A stretch of DNA of 64,000 nt from NCBI RefSeq assembly GCF_016735595.1, contig NZ_JAERRB010000001.1, positions 1,240,001 through 1,304,000 of the forward strand. The letters are read 5' to 3'. Position 1 is the stretch's first letter, and every line of letters begins with the position of its first letter. The notes under the pieces are model-generated. The model was not told the origin of the DNA. It made no database searches and saw only the letters and a list, made by a program, of their open reading frames with translations. This document shows positions 46,001-54,903 of the stretch, in pieces. The position numbers were made by a program, and so were the translations under genes. This stretch comes from Chryseolinea lacunae. Lineage in GTDB: Bacteria; Bacteroidota; Bacteroidia; Cytophagales; Cyclobacteriaceae.

Positions 46001-47257
46001 CAACTCCAAAAACAGGTGATAGAGATTGTCGAGCTCGCCCCGCATGTGATGATGCAGCATGTGCGATTTCTTTTTATATATCTCCGCATCAAGGTCGGGT
46101 GTTTCTCCCAGGAGGTCGCTATAAAAATTATCCAGCGTTTTTTTCGCCGGGGCAAAGGTCATCAGCTGGTTCACATCGGCCAGAAATTCATAGCCGGTGG
46201 TGCCTTGCACGGGCCAGGCAGGAAGCGACTCATCGCGTTTCAAAATCTTCTCCACCACAATGGGAATGTCGCCTGCGTGTTGGCGAAGCTGTTCAAGATA
46301 GTATTGCGGATCATAGAGCCCATCCACATGGTCGATGCGAAGGCCCTGGATCATTCCCCTGGAAACAAGACTCAGGATATATTCGTGATAGTGCTGAAAA
46401 ACCTTTTCATGCTGCATGTTCAGGCCAATCAATTCGTTCACCGTGAAAAACCTGCGGAAGGTTATGCGATGGTCGGTGAGTTGCCAGGGGGTGAGCTTGT
46501 AGGTTTGTTCGTCGAGAAGTTGTTGCAGGCGCATGCCCGATGCATTCACGCTCGCCACACAGTCTTCCATAAACGTCCGTGTGGCGGGCACCTGCAACAA
46601 CGCGTCCAGCTGCAACAGCAGCTCGTGCCAACGCAACGCATAGGACACGGGCTCGTCGGTTTGGTGCAAGTCGGAAATCTGATTTGTGAATTGCCGAACA
46701 GCCTCAGGTGCATCGGCATATTCGAAGAGCGTTCGGTAGGAACGTGGATGCAAAGGATAATGTCGTTGTTGGTACGCGAATGACAAACGCTGCTGATGAT
46801 AGTTGAGCTGAATTTCCTGACGAAAAAAAATATTCTCCAGGGTGTCGGCCAGCACGGGCACGATGCTGCGGCCGTGAAAGAGATCGCTCGTCCATCCCAG
46901 ATCAAAGAACGTGGCATACACGGAGTAGCGTCCTTTCTCCAGCACATCCATCAGCCAAAGGTTGTTGGTGTGGAAGGCCATGTGGTTGGGCACGATGTCT
47001 TGTAGCCATTGCATGTTGCGTTTTCTAAGCGCGGCGGCAATGGAAGCGAGTTCGGCTTCGGTGCCCACCTCCGGGTTGATGCGCAACGGGTTCACCACAT
47101 CATAGCCGTGCTGGCTTCCGGGCACGGCTTCGAAAATTGGTGAGGCATAGATCGTGCGCACACCCAGGGCGTGCAGATAGGGTATCCATCGTTCGAAATG
47201 GCGAAACGTGAAATCTTTGTGAAACTGAATGCGATATGTCGAGGTCAGGTCAATCAT
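43076..47257 (-). CDS. treY-malQ: Fused maltooligosyl trehalose synthase and 4-alpha-glucanotransferase
   Basis: 1393 residues, far longer than TreY (about 800-900) or MalQ (about 500-700) alone. TreY part, about 1-890: YRIQFHKDFTF, WLQDIVPNHMAF, nucleophile Asp in RIDHVDG, acid Glu in VVEKILKRDE, and Asp in STHDTKRGED. MalQ part, about 899-1393: GAGVLMHITSLPGSY, Asp in LLRLDHFRAF, Glu in FIAEDLGEITP and Asp in GTHDNNTTVGWF. All catalytic residues of both enzymes are visible. TreY converts the reducing end of maltodextrins to a trehalose unit, and MalQ recycles short maltodextrins. The start is the ATG at 47257, overlapping the treZ stop by 8 bp. Confidence 0.93.
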   Translation of the reverse strand: MIDLTSTYRIQFHKDFTFRHFERWIPYLHALGVRTIYASPIFEAVPGSQHGYDVVNPLRINPEVGTEAELASIAAALRKRNMQWLQDIVPNHMAFHTNNLWLMDVLEKGRYSVYATFFDLGWTSDLFHGRSIVPVLADTLENIFFRQEIQLNYHQQRLSFAYQQRHYPLHPRSYRTLFEYADAPEAVRQFTNQISDLHQTDEPVSYALRWHELLLQLDALLQVPATRTFMEDCVASVNASGMRLQQLLDEQTYKLTPWQLTDHRITFRRFFTVNELIGLNMQHEKVFQHYHEYILSLVSRGMIQGLRIDHVDGLYDPQYYLEQLRQHAGDIPIVVEKILKRDESLPAWPVQGTTGYEFLADVNQLMTFAPAKKTLDNFYSDLLGETPDLDAEIYKKKSHMLHHHMRGELDNLYHLFLELNLADKIELAAIPPEEVKECIAEFLIRCPVYRYYDNRFPLPEEDALRLRAVLEDVRRHTPQLKRAVRLVEEALLGKWMEADARDAARVAQFYLRCMQFTGPLMAKGVEDTLMYTYNRFMGHNEVGDGPEHFGMTALEFHTRMADRQHHWPLALNASSTHDTKRGEDVRARLNAFTELPDEWIAHVRAWRSLLRQAETPDENDSYFILQTLAGAWRPEERGSFMSRMEAYLVKALREGKRHTDWAAPDERYEASAVDRVAQVLDENTAAFRTLEDIFGKFGDAGLLNSLVQVVLKFMCPGVPDVYQGSEGWNFSLVDPDNRRPVAFEQREKDLKEVLSLTGKHVLRELWSSREDARIKVWLTHALCDVRSEYAEVFLRGDYIPLAVEGACQDHVLAFARKHNTQWLVTVIPRFALRLATTQGNALTALDWKDTRVLLPEEMPTTCMHLFTKEERAHNGAILIRDIFQSFPLAVLHFRAHTSARGAGVLMHITSLPGSYFVGDVGHEAYRFVDFLSSAKQSYWQVLPLNPTSVSHEHSPYSAYSSMAGNPLLISPDLFVDGGLLTEADLKPLRTSTPSLNFDKATVLKTFILDKAWKNFQEDTGKFSEEALIAFSQRESYWLNDFALFAVLRNVYQTSWTEWPAPLRHRQPEALWKFSNEHANAIAFVKWQQFMFDEQWQQLKTYSNDRDVKLVGDLPFYVIHDAADVWANRELFSLDDTGSIVGMAGVPPDYFSDEGQLWGMPVYRWDAMSNDDFGWWKQRLRKNMERYDLLRLDHFRAFASYWEVPASESTAVRGEWKPGPGNLFFDAVRAAFGHLPFIAEDLGEITPDVFELRDMFELPGMKVLHFAFGEDLPRSLYAPHHHEKNFLVYTGTHDNNTTVGWFEQDLTPADRVRLEQYAGRPVSHKNVHEVLMQLAYGSVSKIAIVPLQDLLGLDGASRMNTPGSAKGNWTWRLTTQPDAALARKVRALTILYDR

Positions 47258-49085
47258 GCCGGGCGGTGTAAACAACAAGGGATTGGGATGGGAGAGTGAA
47301 GTTGCCGTCGAGAAGCACATCGGGCGAGGCGGCGAGGCCTTGCCAGCGCGCATCACCCGAATCCAGCACTTTCTGCAAATGCCCCTGTTCGGGAATAAGA
47401 AACGGCTGAGGAAGTTCAGAGAAATTCATGGCGCACCATACGTGTTGCGGTCCGTGCCACCGATGCAGCAACAGGGTTTGTCCTGCTTCGTTCGCCGTTG
47501 CGTCGAGGGTGGTACGGTTCAGGTAGCGCAGGGCGTTGTGCGATTTTCGCAGGACTATTAGCTCCTGGTAGAAAGCAAACAGCACGTGATGGCGTTCATT
47601 TTCCAATAGCGACCATTGAAGCCTGGAGCGGAGAAACGTTTCTTGCGCCTGTGGATCGGGTGCTTCTCCCTCGCTTTGAAATGACGCAAACTCCGCACGA
47701 CGTCCCCGGCGTACAGCCTCGATCAGGGCAGCGTCACCGTGGTGCACGAAATACAGAAACGGATTGGTCTCCCCATACTCCTCGCCCATAAAGAGCAACG
47801 GCAAATACGGACTTAGCAACACCGCGCCCGCCATCACTTTCAACAATTCGAACGACACCAGGGTGCTGGTGCGTTCACCCATCATGCGGTTGCCCACCTG
47901 GTCGTGATTCTGCGAGAACACTACAAACTTTTCGCCCGCGCAACCATCGGCCTTCACCCCAAAATATTTTTGACGATGTGTTGAATACTGTCCATCGTAG
48001 ACATAGGCATCGCGATAGGCCTTGGCCAGATGACCCACACCATCGAAGTCTTCGTAGTAGCCTGTGCGCGCCTGCCCGGTGGTCACGCGCAGGGCATGAT
48101 GAAACTCATCGATCCATTGACCGTCCATGCCATAGCCACCTTTTCGCGCGGGGTGAATGAAGCGCGTGTCGTTCAGATCCAGTTCAACCAAAAGGTAGTG
48201 GCGTCGCCATGCTTCACAGATCAACGAAGTGGTATAGCGACGGATATCTTCCAGAATGTGTACCGGACTGAAGTCGCGAATGGCATGCACGGCATCCAGC
48301 CGCAGTGCGTCAATATGAAAATCGCGAAGCCACATCAATGCGTTCTCAATAAAAAAATAACGCACGCCGTCGCAGCCTGCATCGTCAAAATTGATGGCAT
48401 CGCCCCAGGGTGTGTTGTATTTTTTTGTGAAGTAGGGACCAAACTCCCGCAGGTAGTTTCCTTCCGGTCCAACATGATTATAGACCACATCCAGCACAAC
48501 GGCCAGGCCGTGGCGATGACAGGCGTCTACCAAGCGTTGCAGTCCGCGCGCACCACCATAGCAGTGGTGCACGGCAAAGGGAAACACACCATCATACCCC
48601 CAATTCCGATCGCCGGGAAATTGCGACACCGGCATGATTTCCAGCGCAGTGATGCCAAGTGATTTCAGATGCGGAAGTTTTGTGATGACCGCATCAAATG
48701 TGCCGGTGTCCGTGAAGGTGCCGACATGAAGTTCGTAGAGTATATAGTCTGCGAGGTTGGGATTCGCCCACTCCGTGTCGGTCCAACCAAAGTCAGCGAT
48801 GTCGATGGCCTGCGACGGACCATGAACACCATCTGGTTGACTGAGCGATGCCGGGTCGGGCAGAAGTTTTTCGTCCAGAAGAAATTGATAGGCATCGCCG
48901 GGTTTCATATCGGCCGTCACCAGCTCCCAGAAGCCATGCTCCTGTTTCAGCAGCGACCGTGTGCCATGCTTCAGTTTCAGCGAAACACTTTTTGCTGTTG
49001 GCGCCCATAGCCGCACCACGGCGCGACCGTCTTCACGGAAAGTGACACCGAGCGAACGTCTTGAAGTGTCCGCCAGATCACGCAT
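47250..49085 (-). CDS. treZ: Malto-oligosyltrehalose trehalohydrolase
   Basis: 611 residues, the usual length. N-terminal CBM48-like domain (about 8-95: VRLWAPTAKSVSL), then the GH13 barrel: VVLDVVYNHVGPEGN, nucleophile Asp in ALRLDAVHAI, acid Glu in LVELDLNDTRF, and Asp in FSQNHDQVGNR. The enzyme releases trehalose from the product of TreY. Its stop overlaps the treY-malQ start by 8 bp, and its own start overlaps the glgX stop by 8 bp. The Ala-Glu-Ser-Asp motif of many TreZ is Val-Glu-Leu-Asp here, with the Glu preserved. Confidence 0.93.
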   Translation of the reverse strand: MRDLADTSRRSLGVTFREDGRAVVRLWAPTAKSVSLKLKHGTRSLLKQEHGFWELVTADMKPGDAYQFLLDEKLLPDPASLSQPDGVHGPSQAIDIADFGWTDTEWANPNLADYILYELHVGTFTDTGTFDAVITKLPHLKSLGITALEIMPVSQFPGDRNWGYDGVFPFAVHHCYGGARGLQRLVDACHRHGLAVVLDVVYNHVGPEGNYLREFGPYFTKKYNTPWGDAINFDDAGCDGVRYFFIENALMWLRDFHIDALRLDAVHAIRDFSPVHILEDIRRYTTSLICEAWRRHYLLVELDLNDTRFIHPARKGGYGMDGQWIDEFHHALRVTTGQARTGYYEDFDGVGHLAKAYRDAYVYDGQYSTHRQKYFGVKADGCAGEKFVVFSQNHDQVGNRMMGERTSTLVSFELLKVMAGAVLLSPYLPLLFMGEEYGETNPFLYFVHHGDAALIEAVRRGRRAEFASFQSEGEAPDPQAQETFLRSRLQWSLLENERHHVLFAFYQELIVLRKSHNALRYLNRTTLDATANEAGQTLLLHRWHGPQHVWCAMNFSELPQPFLIPEQGHLQKVLDSGDARWQGLAASPDVLLDGNFTLPSQSLVVYTARHD

Positions 49086-51237
49086 GGTGCTTGGGGTGAA
49101 GCAGCAAAAGAATGGAACGGCCCGCCACCTTAATCGTTGACCCGGCCTTGTGCGCCTGGCCTTCGCCTATCTCACCCGTTGCCGTGTTCAGCACCGGCGT
49201 CCACTGCGCACCATATTTTTTTGATGGCAAAACAAACTCAAGGTCTTCGTGATGCGCATTGAAGATGACGTAGAAACTATCGTCCAACACAGGTTGTCCT
49301 TTTCGCCCACGGGTGTGAATGCCGTGCCCGTTCAGAAACACACCCAGCGATTTCGCAAAATCGTTGCTCCAGTGCGTTTCATTCATCTCCTCCCCTTCGG
49401 GCAAAAACCACGCAATGTCCAGCAGCCCCATGCCCTTGATCGGCTGGCCCTGAAACCACCGACGGCGACAAAACACCGGGTGATTTTTTCGAAGCGCGAT
49501 CAATTGTTGCGTGAAGTTCAGCAACTCCGAATCAGCATCTTGCCATTGCAACCACGACACCTCATTGTCCTGGCAATAGGCGTTGTTGTTGCCCTGTTGC
49601 GTGCGACCCATTTCGTCGCCAGCCACCAACATGGGCACGCCTTGCGAAAGAAAAAGTGTGGTGAGCATATTTCGTTTTTGCTGCATGCGCAACGCCACAA
49701 TAGCTTCGTCTGTTGTGGGGCCTTCATGTCCGCAATTCCACGACCGGTTATGCGATTCGCCATCGGCATTTCCTTCGAGGTTTGCCTCGTTGTGTTTTTC
49801 GTTATACGACACCAGGTCGTGCAACGTGAACCCATCGTGGGCTGTGATGAAGTTGACGCTGGCCGTGGGGCTGCGATAGTCGCCTTCATAAAGATCGGGG
49901 CTGCCGGCAAAACGCTGGGCAAATTCACCCAGCATGCTGTCGGCTCCACGCCAATAGTCGCGGATGCAGTCGCGGTATTTTCCGTTCCACTCGGCCCATC
50001 CCGGTGGAAATTTCCCCACCTGGTAGCCACCTTCACCAACATCCCACGGTTCGGCGATGAGCTTCACCTGCGAGATCACGGGGTCCTGATGAATGATATC
50101 AAAAAAGGCACTGAGCTTGTTCACTTCATGAAGTTCGCGTGCCAGCGTGGAGGCCAGATCAAACCGAAAACCATCCACATGCATTTCCAGAATCCAGTAG
50201 CGCAGGCTGTCCATCATCAGTCGCAAAACATTCGGGAGATTTGCGTTCAGGGTGTTGCCGGTGCCAGTGTAGTCAAAGTAAAAACGTTTGTCTTCCGAAA
50301 GTCTGTAGTAGCTGGCGTTGTCTATTCCTTTGAACGAGAGCGTGGGACCAAGCTCATTTCCTTCGGCGGTGTGATTGTAGACCACATCCAGAATCACTTC
50401 GATGTTGGCTTCGTGCAAGGCTTTTACCATCTCCTTAAATTCAATCACTTGTTCGCCCAACACGCCGCGGCTTGCATACCGAACTTCGGGGGCGAAAAAA
50501 CCGATGGTGTTGTAGCCCCAATAGTTGGTCAGTCCTTTTTCGAGCAGGTGGCGATCGGCAATGAAATGATGCACGGGCATGAGTTCGATGGCGGTGATGC
50601 CCAGGCTGGTGAGATAGGCAATGGTGACGGGATGTCCCAACGCCGCAAACGAGCCACGGATAGATTCCGGTATGTCGGGATGTTGCATGGTGAACCCACG
50701 GACATGTGTTTCATAGATCACAGTCTTATGATAGTTGGTTTTGGGCGGACGGTCGTTGCCCCAGTCGAACGAAGGATCGATCACCACACACTTGGGCAGG
50801 TGACGGACGCTGTCGGTTTCGCTCATTGAAAGGTCGCCATCGGGATGACCAAGCTCATAGCCAAAAAGCGAATCGTTCCATTCAATTTTTCCGGCGATGG
50901 CCTTGGCATAGGGGTCCAGCAAAAGTTTGTGTGCGTTGAACCGGTCGCCGCTGGCAGGATCGTAGGCGCCGTGTGCGCGATAGGCATAGAGTTGCCCGGG
51001 TTTGAGGTCCGGAATGTAGACATGCCACACCATGTGCGAATGTTCTGTCATTTTTATTATGTGCGCTTCCCGAACGTCGTCTGCATGATCAAACAAACAG
51101 AGCTCGATGAATTTGGCCCGCTCGGAATACAAGGCAAAGTTCACTCCCTCTCCGTCCCAGGTTGCGCCCAGGGGATAGGCATCGCCCGGGTAGGTTTTCA
51201 ATACAACACCGTCAAGTGTATCAACTTTATTTTTCAT
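49078..51237 (-). CDS. glgX: Glycogen debranching enzyme GlgX
   Basis: 719 residues, normal for GlgX. N-terminal CBM48 (about 15-110: PLGATWDGEGVNFALYS), then the GH13 barrel with VILDVVYNHTAEGNE, nucleophile Asp in GFRFDLASTLAREL, acid Glu in KLIAEPWDVGEGGYQ and Asp in FITAHDGFTLHD. The enzyme hydrolyses alpha-1,6 branches of glycogen or short branched maltodextrins, supplying linear chains to TreY. Its stop overlaps treZ by 8 bp and its start overlaps the GH57 gene by 11 bp, indicating coupled translation. Confidence 0.94.
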   Translation of the reverse strand: MKNKVDTLDGVVLKTYPGDAYPLGATWDGEGVNFALYSERAKFIELCLFDHADDVREAHIIKMTEHSHMVWHVYIPDLKPGQLYAYRAHGAYDPASGDRFNAHKLLLDPYAKAIAGKIEWNDSLFGYELGHPDGDLSMSETDSVRHLPKCVVIDPSFDWGNDRPPKTNYHKTVIYETHVRGFTMQHPDIPESIRGSFAALGHPVTIAYLTSLGITAIELMPVHHFIADRHLLEKGLTNYWGYNTIGFFAPEVRYASRGVLGEQVIEFKEMVKALHEANIEVILDVVYNHTAEGNELGPTLSFKGIDNASYYRLSEDKRFYFDYTGTGNTLNANLPNVLRLMMDSLRYWILEMHVDGFRFDLASTLARELHEVNKLSAFFDIIHQDPVISQVKLIAEPWDVGEGGYQVGKFPPGWAEWNGKYRDCIRDYWRGADSMLGEFAQRFAGSPDLYEGDYRSPTASVNFITAHDGFTLHDLVSYNEKHNEANLEGNADGESHNRSWNCGHEGPTTDEAIVALRMQQKRNMLTTLFLSQGVPMLVAGDEMGRTQQGNNNAYCQDNEVSWLQWQDADSELLNFTQQLIALRKNHPVFCRRRWFQGQPIKGMGLLDIAWFLPEGEEMNETHWSNDFAKSLGVFLNGHGIHTRGRKGQPVLDDSFYVIFNAHHEDLEFVLPSKKYGAQWTPVLNTATGEIGEGQAHKAGSTIKVAGRSILLLLHPKHHA

Positions 51238-52540
51238 AGCTATTTTCCAGTTTCATGGCCCACACAGGCGTGTGCATTTCTCGTCGCTCGGCTTCGGCCT
51301 TCAACGATGCTTCCTGTTCGTTGGCCACCGACAGATCTTTTTCGCGCGCCCCAACCAGGCCCGTGAAATCATGTATCACATTCATGTAGTTCACAAACGC
51401 TTCATAGGGCGATGCATATGGACTGAAGTAGGCATGCACTTCGCCATCGTTGCTTTTCTTGGTTGACATATAATAGAAATGATCGCTGGTGAGCAGCCTG
51501 CGCCAGCGGTCGGTGAGTTCAGCATCGTGCAGGGCTTTCACACGCGTTCCCAATTGCACCAGGTTTTCGAAGGCGTCCTGTTGCATGTCGTTGCCGAGCC
51601 AGGCCGAAAGATCTCGCTCGGTGTCGGCCCATGAAATGGTGTCGGGCACATCCAGTGGACCAGCGGGCAGAACAGTGGTTACGGCGTCGGAAGGTTTGAT
51701 GAGATGAAAGCGGCCCGATGTTGCCAGCGACGTGAGCAGGCCTTCCAGGAATTTAAAAATGCCGCTTTCTTTTTTCTGATGTTCGCCAAAGGTTTCATAG
51801 TCCATGGCAAGCGTCACCACTTTTGCGTGGGCCGGTGTTTTTGCGAGGCTCGTCATAAATTTCTCGGGCGTCAGTTTTTTGCCGTGCTCCTGAAAGCGAA
51901 AGGCGATGTCGTCACTCAGCGTATAGTCGCGAAGGAAAAGGCGCAGGCCGGTGTCTTCCGGATGATGGTAGAGTTGATGGCGGCTGCGGGTTCCCAGAAT
52001 GTTGCCAATGCCATCGAGGAACACGCCGTTGAAGCCCAGTCCGCATATTTTTCTTCCTATGGCATTGCTGTAAATCAATTCCGTGTTCCGGAACACACTG
52101 GGATGAACGCCCAGATACTTCTGAAGCTTCGCGGTGTGGTCAAGCACCTGTTCCTCAAACTCTGTTCCCGGCACAACACTCGCCAGTGAATGATAGTCGG
52201 TCTCTCCCAGAAATTCAACAGACCCGGTAGTCGCGAGCTTCCGAAAGCTGTCAATCACTTCGGGACAAAACCGTTGAAACTGATCGAGTGCCACGCCCGA
52301 TATGGAAAACGCAACTTTTAGCTGTGGATATTTTTGAATGAGTTTCAAAAGCAACGCGTTGGCCGGCAAATAACATTGCCGTGCCACGCGTGCAGCGATC
52401 TCCTCGTTGTCGGGCGTGTCGAAATAGTCGTGGTTCGAGCCGATGTCAAAAAAATGAAACGGACGAAGTCTCCAGGGTTGATGTATTTGGAAATACAAAA
52501 CGACCTGCGTGGCCAGCGGTGATTTATCGTGTGATTTCAT
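51227..52540 (-). CDS. GH57-family alpha-glucan-active enzyme
   Basis: 437 residues. The GH57 signatures are YFQIHQPWRLR near the N-terminus, the nucleophile region FLGETDYHSLASV, and MDYETFGEHQ carrying the acid/base Asp. GH57 members include alpha-amylases, 4-alpha-glucanotransferases and branching enzymes; in Bacteroidota this type is usually next to a GT4 glycosyltransferase, as here, and is presumed to act on glycogen. A signal peptide is absent, so it is cytoplasmic. It overlaps glgX by 11 bp and the glycosyltransferase gene by 17 bp. Confidence 0.9.
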   Translation of the reverse strand: MKSHDKSPLATQVVLYFQIHQPWRLRPFHFFDIGSNHDYFDTPDNEEIAARVARQCYLPANALLLKLIQKYPQLKVAFSISGVALDQFQRFCPEVIDSFRKLATTGSVEFLGETDYHSLASVVPGTEFEEQVLDHTAKLQKYLGVHPSVFRNTELIYSNAIGRKICGLGFNGVFLDGIGNILGTRSRHQLYHHPEDTGLRLFLRDYTLSDDIAFRFQEHGKKLTPEKFMTSLAKTPAHAKVVTLAMDYETFGEHQKKESGIFKFLEGLLTSLATSGRFHLIKPSDAVTTVLPAGPLDVPDTISWADTERDLSAWLGNDMQQDAFENLVQLGTRVKALHDAELTDRWRRLLTSDHFYYMSTKKSNDGEVHAYFSPYASPYEAFVNYMNVIHDFTGLVGAREKDLSVANEQEASLKAEAERREMHTPVWAMKLENSYEK

Positions 52541-54107
52541 GGTATAGTGTTTTAATTTTTCTCGCGGGCTTTGCCCAGGTTATGTTTTTGATTTCGTGTT
52601 TGCTGTTCTTTCGCAGGGTAGACGACAGACTTTTGTAGGCAAGCACCGTGCAAATGGCATTGGCCAGTGCATCGATGTTCCAGAAGTCGACCTTGATGGC
52701 ATGTTGCATCACTTCCGAAACGCCCGATTGTTTTGACACAATCACCGGGATGCCGGCTTGCACCGCTTCGAGCGGTGTGATGCCAAAGGGCTCCGACACC
52801 GAGGGCATCACATACAGGTCTGACACAGACCAAACCTTGTCGACATGGTCGCCCTTCAGAAAACCGGTGAAGTAGAATCGCGACGACAACCGAAGATGTG
52901 CCACATGTTCGACCACCGCCGGAAAAAGATCGCCCGAGCCGGCCACAATGAAATGGGTGTCCGGAAACTTCTGCAACACCTTGAAGGCTGCCTGCACAAA
53001 ATAGAGCGGGCCTTTCTGAAACGTGAGCCGTCCCAAGAACGTGACTACCTGCGAGCCGGGGCGACGCGCCAGGGCGGCGCTGCGTTCTTTTGGAACAACA
53101 CCGTTGTGCACCACCGAAATTTTGGCGGGCGAAATTCCATAGCGCGACACCAGAATCTGTTTGGTCCAAGCACTCACGGCCACCACATGGTCGGCTCCCT
53201 GAAGGCCTTCGCGTTCCATGGCAAAAACCGCTGGATGCGGATGGTCGCCCGAACGATCGAACTCTGTGGAATGCACATGCACAATCAACGGCTTGCCGCT
53301 TTCTGCCTTTGCCGCGAGGCCGGCCGGAAAAGTCATCCAGTCGTGAACGTGAATAACATCGTGGTCATGGTGCTGCGCAATGCTGCGCGCCACGTCTGCA
53401 TAGCGTGCAGTCTCCTGCATCAAATCGCCACCATACGCTCCCGAAAAAGGATACGTTGTAAACTCCGTCACCTCAAGTTCGTCCAGCGCGACGTCCTCTG
53501 CACCCGATGAACTGACTGTATTCAACACGGGCGACACACCTTCGCAGTCCTTCAGGTTCGTCGCTGATGCTTGAATTTCCGAACGAGTGTCAGCAGCCTC
53601 GCCGTTGTCATATGCTGATTCAAGACTTTCTTCGATATCAAAAGGAACATTCTCCTGGGCGACAACAAAATCTATAGCATAAGGCAACGCGGGCACGGCA
53701 TAGGGCGTGAGATAGGAAGGCACCTGCACCACAGTCATGGAAGCTACGGCGCGCGGCGCGGCGAAGTGCGGACGAGGCGTAAGTGAAATAACTTGTGTTG
53801 ATGTTGGCGTTGTCGTCATGGTGTTTCCGTCAGGCTTCGCCTGACGTGCGTCCAAAATCGTACCGGTCACAGCCGTGATTTGTGGCAACGGTGTCTTCTG
53901 TGATGAAGGCCGGGCTACCGGAATCGGAATGTCGGCACCGCTAATCATCTGCATGCCCGGTGCGTATTCGTCGCCACCCATTTTTGGTACAACAAAAACA
54001 ACGTTCACGCCATCCTGCACCAACGATTCGGTGAGGCCCTGGCATGCCGTGCCGAGGCCTCCCGATATGTGCGGAGGAAATTCCCACCCAAACATTAGAA
54101 CTCTCAT
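52524..54107 (-). CDS. GT4-type glycosyltransferase with a large N-terminal insert
   Basis: 527 residues. The N-terminal Rossmann domain begins MRVLMFGWEFPPHISGGLGT, as in glycogen-synthase-like GT4/GT5 enzymes. A Ser/Thr/Pro/Asp-rich insert spans about 58-215 before HVHDWMTFPAGLA resumes the fold. The C-terminal domain has GRLTFQKGPLYFVQAAF and the E-x7-E motif in EPFGITPLEAVQAGIPVIVS. It probably elongates an alpha-1,4-glucan from a nucleotide sugar. The start at 54107 is supported by the conserved MRVLMFGWEFPP; the upstream frame is not. It is the first gene of the trehalose/glycogen operon. Confidence 0.88.
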   Translation of the reverse strand: MRVLMFGWEFPPHISGGLGTACQGLTESLVQDGVNVVFVVPKMGGDEYAPGMQMISGADIPIPVARPSSQKTPLPQITAVTGTILDARQAKPDGNTMTTTPTSTQVISLTPRPHFAAPRAVASMTVVQVPSYLTPYAVPALPYAIDFVVAQENVPFDIEESLESAYDNGEAADTRSEIQASATNLKDCEGVSPVLNTVSSSGAEDVALDELEVTEFTTYPFSGAYGGDLMQETARYADVARSIAQHHDHDVIHVHDWMTFPAGLAAKAESGKPLIVHVHSTEFDRSGDHPHPAVFAMEREGLQGADHVVAVSAWTKQILVSRYGISPAKISVVHNGVVPKERSAALARRPGSQVVTFLGRLTFQKGPLYFVQAAFKVLQKFPDTHFIVAGSGDLFPAVVEHVAHLRLSSRFYFTGFLKGDHVDKVWSVSDLYVMPSVSEPFGITPLEAVQAGIPVIVSKQSGVSEVMQHAIKVDFWNIDALANAICTVLAYKSLSSTLRKNSKHEIKNITWAKPARKIKTLYHEITR

Positions 54108-54543
54108 TGCCAATCCCTCATGAATTTCAAAATCTCGCCTTGCCAACTATATATCACCAAACCTGGGGTTGCTGAGAAAATAATCTAACTCAACTCCCTT
54201 GGTCATCTTTCCAAAGGCCATGCCGCATGTTGTGCGCAGGGTTGGCGGTCGTTGCCTCGCCCGATGGTCAGTATGGATAGTTTCGCGCAGAGCCGCACGT
54301 AAGGCTGAGGTCCTTTTTTCCCGGGCGGAAAACCGATTGTGTTCAAATTTCCACATATCTAAAAACGCTCGCGCCCATGTCTGAGCAAACCGCAATGGCG
54401 ATAGCATGTAGACAAAAAAAAGTTGCTTGCAGTTTCGAAGCGTGGCTTCTACCGCAAACAACTTTCGTTCAACTGTGAGTCGTCGTTTGAACGGAGGTCT
54501 ACCCAACGCTCTGGACAAAGACGCTTCGCAGGCGAATCTTTAC
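54108..54543. other. Intergenic region upstream of the trehalose operon
   Basis: 436 bp between the start of the glycosyltransferase gene and the stop of the small secreted protein gene, both leftward. It must hold the promoter of the operon; no exact -7 box was found. Frames inside it are Arg/Pro-rich and not protein-like. No hairpin with a T tract was found. Confidence 0.4.
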
Positions 54544-54903
54544 CTACTCCTTTATAGGCTTGCCGTCAGCATCAAAACGGAAGGTTTGTTTTTGTCCGGC
54601 GTTCAGCATTTCAATCACGTAGCCGTCGTTGGCTTTGCTTCTGTAGATACTCGAATTTTCCCAGCCTTTGTATTCCGGGCTTTGAAGCGTTTGCTTCAAA
54701 GACGCCGGAACTTCCGCGACTTTGATCTTCGTCATGTCTTTTGTATAATTTTGGCTGGGCTGTGTACGATCGTTTTGTTTGATCGTTGCAGGGTCGCTGG
54801 TTTGGGGCGTGGTCTTGTCGGTATTGGTGGTGTCCTGCTGGGCAAACGTTGCGGTTACTGTCATAAACAACAGTCCCGCCACAAATAACATTACTCTTTT
54901 CAT
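54544..54903 (-). CDS. Small secreted protein of unknown function
   Basis: 119 residues. A clear signal peptide (about 1-22, ending TFAQQ) is followed by a Thr/Asp/Gln-rich stretch (about 22-55) and a compact C-terminal segment with VAEVPASLKQTLQS, then EYKGWENSSIYR and RFDADGKPI. The last part resembles PepSY-like or BLIP-like small periplasmic folds seen in Bacteroidota but I cannot name the family. It has its own promoter region and is unlinked to neighbours. Confidence 0.75.
   Translation of the reverse strand: MKRVMLFVAGLLFMTVTATFAQQDTTNTDKTTPQTSDPATIKQNDRTQPSQNYTKDMTKIKVAEVPASLKQTLQSPEYKGWENSSIYRSKANDGYVIEMLNAGQKQTFRFDADGKPIKE

Noticed and set aside
49249-50829. A 526-codon rightward open frame opposite glgX
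   Set aside because: It lies wholly antisense to a gene with intact GH13 motifs and its translation is His/Val/Phe-rich without any family pattern. Long antisense frames are expected with this base composition.
54147-54518. A 123-codon leftward frame upstream of the trehalose operon
   Set aside because: Arg-rich, irregular composition with no domain; more likely the promoter and leader of the operon.
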